Of a stretch of DNA of 39,445 nt, positions 1-6,182 are shown piece after piece (within the stretch, counting starts at the first letter, position 1; every line of letters starts with the position of its first letter). The notes beneath the pieces are model-generated. The model was given only the letters and a program-made list of their open reading frames with translations, was not told the origin of the DNA and did not search any database. The DNA comes from an uncultured bacterium. Lineage in GTDB: Bacteria; Verrucomicrobiota; Kiritimatiellia; CAIKKV01; CAIJXV01. The translations under genes were made by a program, and so were the position numbers. Location of the stretch: positions 1 to 39,445 of the forward strand of contig CAIJXV010000037.1 of the NCBI GenBank assembly GCA_903824675.1, written 5' to 3'.

Positions 1-45
1 CATCCGCAGAACATATTCCTTCGTTGCTTCTTTACTCATTTTCAT
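1..45 (-). CDS. Start of a probable IS transposase (integrase-like), truncated by window edge
   Basis: An open frame starts with ATG at 45 on the minus strand and runs off the window after 15 codons, MKMSKEATKEYVLRM. This Lys/Glu-rich opening resembles the N-termini of integrase-catalytic-domain transposases that begin with a 'MSKEATKEYL.R.R.RY' type segment; that match is from memory and rests on few residues. The DNA upstream of the start, 46-145, carries a repeated palindromic motif, as expected for transposase binding sites near an insertion-sequence end. No catalytic residues are visible because the gene continues to the left. It could instead be an unrelated small protein. Confidence 0.4.
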   Translation of the reverse strand, partial: MKMSKEATKEYVLRM

Positions 46-57
46 GCCCCATTGTCT

Positions 58-145
58 TCAGTGTCATGATTGTGACGCAATACCTATTCTCAGCCTTTTT
101 CCCATTCCCTGTTTCGGTGTCATTAATTGTGAGTCAATGCGGAAG
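58..145. repeat. Two copies of a palindrome-containing motif, ATTG-N5-CAAT
   Basis: ATTGTGACGCAAT at 69-81 and ATTGTGAGTCAAT at 126-138 are imperfect 13-base palindromes, 57 bases apart. Each is preceded by TGTCAT and sits in a longer direct repeat of about 25 bases (TTCRGTGTCAT then ATTGTGA). They lie between the minus-strand transposase-like start at 45 and the plus-strand gene at 208. They may be transposase binding sites at an insertion-sequence end, or operators for a regulator of either gene. Confidence 0.5.
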
Positions 146-207
146 GTCAAATCTTTTACTGAAAACACTTTCCCGCCGGATCCTTTCCGTGCTAATTTTA
201 TTCATTC

Positions 208-1359
208 ATGAAATATGACCGCAAGCCGTGTCCATCATCTCCGGGGATGCCTGTTTTACAAGGTCGACCTCTGTCCGGTAATGCTCCGTCTCCGAAACGA
301 GCCGCCAGGCTTTCTCACTACCTGTTCCTGGGCCGGGGCGATTACCTATTGAGCGATGTGCCGCTCGATCGGATTGATCCGAAATGGCGCCGGGCGGCGG
401 AAGTCAGTGCCGATCCTGCGGACTGGAGCTTCTCCTGGAACCTGGATGCGTGGCGCCGGAAACTGGATGCGCTAAAGAGTCTGGGGGCAGAACGCCTCTA
501 TTTAGTGATGAATGGATTTGAATTGCCGTATCCCAGCCGCAAACATCCCCAACTGGTCGAACCGGACCACGTCAATGTCACGCATGAGTTTCTGCAGTCG
601 GCGCTCGATCATGCCGCCCGCATTGGGCTGGAAGTCGTGGCCGGTTTTTCCACCACCGGTCATTGCGACCGGGCGTTGCAGGTGTACCCGGACCTGGCGG
701 GGGTGCACGCGGACGGTCAACGCTGGAAATGCGCCATGTGCCACAATCATCCACAGGCACAACTGTTTGTTTTCGATGTGCTGGATGAAGTGCTGGATCG
801 CTATCAGGGCTTCTCGGGGGTCTTCCTGCATCCCCCCGAAGTCGGCGAATACTGCCATTGCATCCACTGCGCAAAAACCTATCGCTCGGAGACCGGCCGC
901 GACTTGGCGGAGCAGGACGAAGCGGGACGAATGTCCTGGTTCTGGCAAACGGGTATGACATTCCTTTCCTCCTTGTATGACCGGATACGGGCGCGTAATG
1001 CGCATTTGGATTTATATTCCTGTACTATTCCCGGGGTATGGCGGCGGCATTTTGACGCCATTGCGCCGTTACTCCCCCCGGATATCAAGCTGATCCACTG
1101 GCGTTACGGCCGGTTCGACGATGCGGCCCGGAATCAACTCGGTTCAGACCTTCGGCTTTTCACTGCCCATGGGCACCGGGTCAGTTTCGCCAATTCTGTG
1201 ATCTTTGCCTGTTCATCGATGACGGATGCCGAATTGCGCGAGAATAATCGTGTGGTAAACCGGTTTGTTCAAGGATTCGGGGTGGATGAGATCGTGTACT
1301 TTGTGGGACCAGTATGGAAACAGGAACGGATTGCCGCCGGTAGTGTGAGTCCCGAATAA
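208..1359 (+). CDS. GH-like TIM-barrel protein with a Cys/His cluster, function unknown
   Basis: The 383-residue product has the run of a glycoside-hydrolase-type barrel. Segments such as LKSLGAERLYLVMNGFELP, a mid-protein HPPEVGEYCHCIHC cluster and VDEIVYFVGPVW near the end recall the non-catalytic or divergent sugar-hydrolase barrels (DUF4838 or GH20/GH42-like), which often carry a C-x-C-x2-C motif after a strand. I cannot assign catalytic acids. There is no signal peptide, and the first 35 or so residues look unlike the rest. The ATG at 208 has no Shine-Dalgarno sequence and follows an in-frame stop at 193, so the true start may lie further in, for example the ATG at 247. The gene may also have lost its 5' end to the neighbouring mobile element. 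It is probably cytoplasmic as it stands. The next gene, trmL, follows after 43 bases on the same strand. Confidence 0.65.
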   Translation: MKYDRKPCPSSPGMPVLQGRPLSGNAPSPKRAARLSHYLFLGRGDYLLSDVPLDRIDPKWRRAAEVSADPADWSFSWNLDAWRRKLDALKSLGAERLYLVMNGFELPYPSRKHPQLVEPDHVNVTHEFLQSALDHAARIGLEVVAGFSTTGHCDRALQVYPDLAGVHADGQRWKCAMCHNHPQAQLFVFDVLDEVLDRYQGFSGVFLHPPEVGEYCHCIHCAKTYRSETGRDLAEQDEAGRMSWFWQTGMTFLSSLYDRIRARNAHLDLYSCTIPGVWRRHFDAIAPLLPPDIKLIHWRYGRFDDAARNQLGSDLRLFTAHGHRVSFANSVIFACSSMTDAELRENNRVVNRFVQGFGVDEIVYFVGPVWKQERIAAGSVSPE

Positions 1360-1402
1360 TATTAATTGACCTTCGGGCTCATCCGGTTTAAGAGAATCTG
1401 TC

Positions 1403-1936
1403 ATGACAACGTCGCTCCATACCCGTCGCACGGATTTGCCTTTCCACTGGCCGGAACCCGGCTTCGACATCGCCTTGGTCGAACCTGAAATCCCCCCCAA
1501 CACCGGCAATATCGGACGACTCTGTCTTGCCACCGGAACCCGACTCCATTTAGTCGGCCCCCTCGGTTTTCGCCTGAGTGAATCCGCTCTGCGTCGCGCC
1601 GGCCTCGATTACTGGAAAGATGTGGAAGTGATTCAACATCCCACTTTCGCCGCCTTTGAACAGACCGTCCCCATGTCGCGCTGTCATTTCTTTAGCACCG
1701 GCGGGATTCGCCGGTATGACCAGATTCAATACCAGCCAGGCGATATCCTCGTATTCGGCAGTGAATCACGCGGTCTCGATGAGGCCATTCTGACGCGTTA
1801 TGCCCCGCAAGTCGCCGGCATCCCCATGAAACCAGGTCCCGTTCGCTCACTCAACCTCGCCACCTCGGCCGGAATTGTCCTCTATGAAGCCCTGCGCCAA
1901 GGGGATGGTTCAATCCGCAAGAATCTCACCCAGTAA
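1403..1936 (+). CDS. trmL: tRNA (cytidine(34)-2'-O)-methyltransferase TrmL
   Basis: This SPOUT-fold methyltransferase 2'-O-methylates the wobble base of certain leucine tRNAs with S-adenosylmethionine. The 177-residue product shows the family signature VEPEIPPNTGNIGRLC near residues 30-45, a central LVGPLGFRLSESALRRAGLDYW segment, and the knot motifs LVFGSESRGLDEAI and PVRSLNLATSAGIVLYE that bind the cofactor. It is about 20 residues longer than the usual 155-160 because of an N-terminal extension before FDIALVEP. The ATG at 1403 is kept for lack of a better start. Its last 27 bases overlap the 3' end of the convergent hisC. It is the only household gene on the plus strand in this part of the window and probably has its own promoter or is read from the gene at 208. 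Confidence 0.9.
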   Translation: MTTSLHTRRTDLPFHWPEPGFDIALVEPEIPPNTGNIGRLCLATGTRLHLVGPLGFRLSESALRRAGLDYWKDVEVIQHPTFAAFEQTVPMSRCHFFSTGGIRRYDQIQYQPGDILVFGSESRGLDEAILTRYAPQVAGIPMKPGPVRSLNLATSAGIVLYEALRQGDGSIRKNLTQ

Positions 1937-2956
1937 CACCAATAACCGGTCAATTTCCCCATCCGTCCCAACGGTAATCCGCAAATAATCGCCCGTGCGA
2001 GGTCCGGGGAAATAACGCACCAACACGCCTTTCGTCCGGAGCGCTTCAAAAACCGTCTTGGCCGCCTGCCGGGGCGGACGCGCCCATACAAAATTAGCTT
2101 GGGACGGCGTCACGTCAAAACCCAGCCGCTGAAGTCCCGCCGCCAGACGTTCACGCGTGGCGTGGATGCGACTGACATTTTTTCGCAAAGTCTCCTGGTC
2201 CTCCAGCGCCGCCTGTGCAATCCGCTGGGTTAACAGATCGACGTTATAGGAATCCTTGATCTTGAACAGGGCGGCAATCAATGCTCGGTCTCCCACCACA
2301 TAACCCAAACGCAATCCCGCCAACGAATACGCCTTGGAAAGGGTTCTTAAAACCAGGACGTTCGGCAGACTCAAGGCCAGATCCAGACAATGCCCCTCTG
2401 AAAAATCGACGTAGGCCTCGTCAATCAGCACCACCCCCGGAAATTGGCGGCAAAATTCAGCCACCTGATCCCGCGGATAGCAGACGCCCGTCGGCGCATT
2501 GGGTTGGGTCAAAAAGAATAAAGCCGCTGAAATCGTCGGCCGAACCCAACCGAAATCCGCCGGCAACTCGACAAAGTCAAAAGGCACCTTCCGAATTTCG
2601 GCCAAAATCGGATACAATGAATAGGAGGGATTGAACGAAGCCATCCGTTGGTCGTCTTCCACAAACGCCCGGGTGCAAAGCGCCAGAACTTCATCCGACC
2701 CATTCCCGGCAAATACCTGGTCCACCGCACATCCATGCAAGGCCGCGATCTGAGCCCGCAAGGCCTGGGTAACCGGATCCGGGTATCGTCGCAAATCAAC
2801 GGGATCCAGCGTACGAAGAATCTCCGCTACCCGAGGCGATGGCGCGTAGGGATTTTCATTGGTGTTCAGCTTGATCAGGCCGGGAATTTTCGGCTGCTCG
2901 CCGGGAGTATAGCCCGTCATCGTCTCAATGGAAGCGCGAATGCGTGTATTTTTCAT
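1910..2956 (-). CDS. hisC: Histidinol-phosphate aminotransferase HisC
   Basis: HisC is a PLP enzyme that converts imidazole-acetol phosphate and glutamate to histidinol phosphate. The 348-residue protein is of family length. It shows KLNTNENPY near the N-terminus, AGNGSDE at 83-89, NAPTG at 153-157, the cofactor-contacting Asp at 179 (LIDEAYVDF), the Schiff-base Lys at 208 in RTLSKAYSLAGLRLGY, and a C-terminal arginine motif YLRITVGT. I start it at the ATG at 2956, which overlaps the hisD stop as ATGA and gives the expected MKNTRIRAS opening; an open frame continues upstream only inside hisD. It is the last gene of the long minus-strand block, and its end overlaps the convergent trmL by 27 bases. 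Confidence 0.95.
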   Translation of the reverse strand: MKNTRIRASIETMTGYTPGEQPKIPGLIKLNTNENPYAPSPRVAEILRTLDPVDLRRYPDPVTQALRAQIAALHGCAVDQVFAGNGSDEVLALCTRAFVEDDQRMASFNPSYSLYPILAEIRKVPFDFVELPADFGWVRPTISAALFFLTQPNAPTGVCYPRDQVAEFCRQFPGVVLIDEAYVDFSEGHCLDLALSLPNVLVLRTLSKAYSLAGLRLGYVVGDRALIAALFKIKDSYNVDLLTQRIAQAALEDQETLRKNVSRIHATRERLAAGLQRLGFDVTPSQANFVWARPPRQAAKTVFEALRTKGVLVRYFPGPRTGDYLRITVGTDGEIDRLLVLLGEILAD

Positions 2957-4254
2957 GGGGTGCGAAACCGAATCCGGGCCGACTGACCATGTCCATCCAA
3001 TCCTTCCACCCGGGCAAAAGCCTCGATCACCGGGAGGGTTTCCTGCAAATCGGCCCGGGTATAGGCCATGAAACTGGTCCGCCGCCGAAACTCGTCCACC
3101 GTCAAACCCGAAAACATCGTCGCGGTGCCCCCGGTCGGAAGAACATGGCTGGGTCCGGCAACAAAATCCCCAACCGCTTCCGGAGTCCACATTCCGACAA
3201 ATACCGCTCCTGCCGCCCGGACTTTGCGCAACCAGTTGCGGGGTTCACGGACCATGATCTCCAAGTGTTCCGGTGCAAACTGGTTGCAGAGTTCCATTCC
3301 TTCATCCAGCGTATTGACAACCACCAGAAGGGTTCCCCGTTCCAAACCCTTTAAAATCAGCTCGCGCCGACTCAACTTTTCCAATTGGCGGAATATTTCA
3401 GTGCGAACGGCCGTGGCCAACGTATTGGAATTGGTAACCAACAGAGATTTCTCATGACCGGTCCCATGCTCGGCCTGAGACAACAGATCGGCGGCCACAC
3501 ATTCCGGGAGCGCTGTGTCGTCGGCCAGAATCGCGATTTCGCTCGGACCGGCAACGAGATCCAGCGCGACCTCCCCATAAACCAGGCGCTTGGCAGCCGT
3601 AACATATGTCCCCCCGGGGCCGACAATTTTCTGCACCTTGCGCACGGTAGCCGTCCCATAGGCCATCAGGCCGATGGCCTGAATGCCCCCCACCCGGTAA
3701 ACCTCGGTCGCCCCCGCCAACTCCAGCGCAAACAAAAGGTAGGGATTGATCTGTCCATTTCGATCTGCCGGCGTACAAACCACAATTTCTTGAACGCCGG
3801 CCGTCTTGGCCAGAGTTACGGTCATCAACACGGTGGACACCAGCGGAGCCGTCCCCCCGGGAACATACACGCCCACCCGATCCAACGGGGAGAATTGCTC
3901 CCCCAAAGTCCCGCCCTTGGGACTAAAGGTGGTCCAGTCCTTTTTCATGCCGGCCTTGGCAAAAGCCGCAATCCGCTTGTGGGACTCACGCGCAGCGGCC
4001 TTGAAATCGGGATCGACGATCTCACGCGCCGAAGCCAGATCCGCAGTGGGCACCATCAGCTCGTTTAACTTGAGGGTCGCACCATCGAATTGGGTGATAT
4101 ATTTCAGCACCGCGGCATCGCCGTTGAGACGAATGTCCTCCAGAACCTGACGGGCGGTATTTTCTGCCGTCGAATCGAAAGCCGGCCGTTTGAGTTGCGC
4201 CACCACCGCCGGCGCCGGTTGCCCCGGAGCCCACTTGACAATTTTGATTTCCAT
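2953..4254 (-). CDS. hisD: Histidinol dehydrogenase HisD
   Basis: HisD is a zinc enzyme that oxidises L-histidinol to histidine in two NAD+-dependent steps, the end of the pathway that HisC serves. The 433 residues match family length. Visible signatures are GVYVPGGTAPL at 128-138, the LVAGPSEIAILAD stretch at 233-245, zinc-ligand region SQAEHG at 259-264, the catalytic Glu-His pair 329-330 in NQFAPEHLEIM, and GPSHVLPTGGTA further on. I chose the ATG at 4254 because AAGGAG lies 8 bases upstream. A GTG at 4263 in the same frame overlaps the preceding stop as GTGA and is the alternative. It is translationally coupled to hisC by a 4-base overlap. Confidence 0.95.
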   Translation of the reverse strand: MEIKIVKWAPGQPAPAVVAQLKRPAFDSTAENTARQVLEDIRLNGDAAVLKYITQFDGATLKLNELMVPTADLASAREIVDPDFKAAARESHKRIAAFAKAGMKKDWTTFSPKGGTLGEQFSPLDRVGVYVPGGTAPLVSTVLMTVTLAKTAGVQEIVVCTPADRNGQINPYLLFALELAGATEVYRVGGIQAIGLMAYGTATVRKVQKIVGPGGTYVTAAKRLVYGEVALDLVAGPSEIAILADDTALPECVAADLLSQAEHGTGHEKSLLVTNSNTLATAVRTEIFRQLEKLSRRELILKGLERGTLLVVVNTLDEGMELCNQFAPEHLEIMVREPRNWLRKVRAAGAVFVGMWTPEAVGDFVAGPSHVLPTGGTATMFSGLTVDEFRRRTSFMAYTRADLQETLPVIEAFARVEGLDGHGQSARIRFRTP

Positions 4255-4259
4255 TCGGT

Positions 4260-5027
4260 TCACTCCTTATCCACAGCCATCGACGAGCCCGGCGGCTCCA
4301 TCCCCGCCACCGACACTCGAACCCGCCCCGACATCCCCGTGCGCCCTGGAGGCGCCCGCAGGGTCATTAATGCGCGAACAACGGCCCGGTCGATCTCCGC
4401 ACGGCCAGACGGACTCTCCAAAAATACATGGTCAACCCATCCGCCGGGAGCCAAATCAACCCAAACCGTAAGCGACACCGGCTTGGTTCCCAATCGAAGC
4501 GAAACGGAATCGATCACAGGAACCGACACCCAGTCCACTCCCCGAAGCTCATCCATCCAATCATAGTCGAGGGGTGCCCGACCGCGGACGGACGACGGAG
4601 CAAAAACCGGCGGATCCACGGGAACGGGTACATACCGCACCGGCGCAGGTCGTCCGCTAACGGCCCATTCTAACGCCGGCCCAAACCGATCGGCAAGATC
4701 CTGTTTCTGATCGCCCCCCAGCTCCACCGGCAAAGGAGGAGGCGTCAAAAAGGCCTGAAACCGGGAATCCTCCCGTTGCGCCGCCCCATCAAACCCGATC
4801 CGATTGGGTAATCCGATCGGCACGGAGGACCAGGTCACCCCCATCGCACCTGCGGTTCGCGGAGTATACCGAACGATCAACTCCGATCTGACCAAAGGAG
4901 CCTGCCGGACCGGAATCGCGCTCCGCCAGAATCCCCACAGACCAAAACAGCCCACGACCGTGATCATGGCGGAGTAGATCACGTTCCGCAAGGAAATAGG
5001 CTTTACATAGGATTCATTCAGCCGCAT
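4260..5027 (-). CDS. TonB-like energy transducer protein
   Basis: The 255-residue product has a short basic N-terminus, one membrane segment near residues 17-36, a long Pro-rich periplasmic linker, and a C-terminal segment DHVFLESPSGRAEIDRAVVRAL that resembles the TonB C-terminal fold (a conserved 'SSG...LD.AAL.A' pattern). It directly follows exbB and exbD, the proton-driven motor that such proteins couple to outer-membrane receptors. I start at the ATG at 5027, with GGGAGG 7 bases upstream; an ATG at 5042 that overlaps the exbD stop is the alternative. The C-terminal domain is divergent, with no clear YP motif at its start, so the partner receptor cannot be predicted. It could also act in envelope maintenance like TolA. 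Confidence 0.7.
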   Translation of the reverse strand: MRLNESYVKPISLRNVIYSAMITVVGCFGLWGFWRSAIPVRQAPLVRSELIVRYTPRTAGAMGVTWSSVPIGLPNRIGFDGAAQREDSRFQAFLTPPPLPVELGGDQKQDLADRFGPALEWAVSGRPAPVRYVPVPVDPPVFAPSSVRGRAPLDYDWMDELRGVDWVSVPVIDSVSLRLGTKPVSLTVWVDLAPGGWVDHVFLESPSGRAEIDRAVVRALMTLRAPPGRTGMSGRVRVSVAGMEPPGSSMAVDKE

Positions 5028-5041
5028 CAACGGGCCTCCCA

Positions 5042-5533
5042 TCAACGCGCGGGCAGCGTGGCCACGGTCACCTCACTAAAACCCGCCTGCCCCGCCAAAT
5101 CGAACAATTGCACCACGGTTCCATGCTGAATCTGCCGGTCGGCTTCGATGACCAGGGGGGCATCGGGCCGCTGATGCACCGCCCGCCCCAAATGCTCGGT
5201 CAATCGTTCAATGGCACCGGTTGCGGAAAGGGCAAATCGCTCGTCGTTGAAAAAAACCACCTCGCGCCGCCCTCCTTTACCCGGTTCGTCCTGAACCATG
5301 ACGACCAGATTATGGCCATAGGGCGATCCCCCGGTAAAAGGCGCTGCGGGTAACTCAACCCGAACTCCGGGTTGCAATACATAGGGTGCTGAAAAATAAG
5401 CATACATGCCAAGCAGTAACACCACATTCACCCAGGGAGCCGCCCCGACCATCCCCCGGCTGAGGCGATTGTCCGGTCGATACCCGCGAAATCCGGGCAC
5501 CGACCAACGGGTTGTTCGATTCTGAGCCGTCAT
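5042..5533 (-). CDS. exbD: ExbD/TolR-family biopolymer transport protein
   Basis: ExbD is the single-pass partner of ExbB in the inner-membrane motor that uses the proton gradient to drive TonB. The 163 residues show a basic N-terminus of about 30, one membrane helix VNVVLLLGMYAYF, and a periplasmic domain ending in PLVIEADRQIQHGTVVQLFDLAGQAGF, which matches the family 'v.i.aD......v..v.d.....G' pattern. The helix lacks the aspartate (as in 'PLIDVVL') that most ExbD proteins use for proton transfer: the equivalent segment reads PWVNVVLLLG, so Asn replaces Asp. The ATG at 5533 overlaps the exbB stop as ATGA. Confidence 0.85.
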   Translation of the reverse strand: MTAQNRTTRWSVPGFRGYRPDNRLSRGMVGAAPWVNVVLLLGMYAYFSAPYVLQPGVRVELPAAPFTGGSPYGHNLVVMVQDEPGKGGRREVVFFNDERFALSATGAIERLTEHLGRAVHQRPDAPLVIEADRQIQHGTVVQLFDLAGQAGFSEVTVATLPAR

Positions 5534-6171
5534 GGTTTCTGCCCTTCCTCGGGAGATCCGCCGGTCCGGGAACCGCCCAGAAACCCTAAAATCTCAGAAG
5601 CCGCGTGCTCCATGTCCAACACGATTTTCTCAACCCGGGTGAGCAGGAAATTGAAGGCGACATAGCAGGGGATGGCCACGGTCAATCCGGCGGCTGTCGA
5701 AACCAACGCCTCCATCATGCCCCGCGCGATATCCGCCGATTGGACCAGCGGCGCCTGCTGCTGCACCACCAGCGTGGCCCGAATCAAACCCAGCACGGTC
5801 CCTAAAAGTCCCATCAACGGCGCCACCTGCGCCACGGTGGCCATGACCGACAATCGCCGCTCCATACGCGAAGTTTCCGTGCGGCCCGCCTGATTCACCG
5901 CCTCCCGCATCGCATCCAGTCCCGCCTCCCGATTGACGATCGCCGTGCGAACAATGTAGGCGACGGGCCCCGGGGTCTCATCGCAGATCGTCACCGCCTC
6001 GGCGGTATTCCCCCGGGCGAGATTATTGCAGATACCCCGCAGAAAATCCTCCGACTTGATCCGCGCCCGATGCAAATGCAAAACCCGTTCCAGGAAAACG
6101 GCCAACGCCACCAAGCCCGAAATCAGAATCAGGATCACCATCGGGCCGCCTTGTTTCAGCAATGCAAACAT
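5530..6171 (-). CDS. exbB: ExbB/TolQ/MotA-family proton channel protein
   Basis: This is the three-helix inner-membrane subunit of the TonB-driving motor. The 213-residue product has a first helix (GGPMVILILISGLVALAVFLE), a long cytoplasmic stretch with RMERRLSVMATVAQVAPLMGLLGTVLGLI, and a final helix around LVSTAAGLTVAIPCYVAFNFL; the last two are the family hallmarks. The start is the ATG at 6171, with AAGGAGG 6 bases upstream; an upstream in-frame start at 6198 lies inside the preceding gene and is less likely. The gap to the TPR gene is 11 bases and the junction to exbD is a 4-base overlap, so the three are made together. Confidence 0.93.
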   Translation of the reverse strand: MFALLKQGGPMVILILISGLVALAVFLERVLHLHRARIKSEDFLRGICNNLARGNTAEAVTICDETPGPVAYIVRTAIVNREAGLDAMREAVNQAGRTETSRMERRLSVMATVAQVAPLMGLLGTVLGLIRATLVVQQQAPLVQSADIARGMMEALVSTAAGLTVAIPCYVAFNFLLTRVEKIVLDMEHAASEILGFLGGSRTGGSPEEGQKP

Positions 6172-6182
6172 GAAGTACCTCC

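Noticed and set aside
24-218. 64-codon plus-strand frame at the left edge
   Set aside because: It covers the repeated palindromes and the probable insertion-sequence end, has no Shine-Dalgarno sequence and is hydrophobic only by base composition.
2957-3190. 78-codon upstream extension of hisC
   Set aside because: It lies inside hisD in another frame. The ATG at 2956 overlapping the hisD stop fits the family start.
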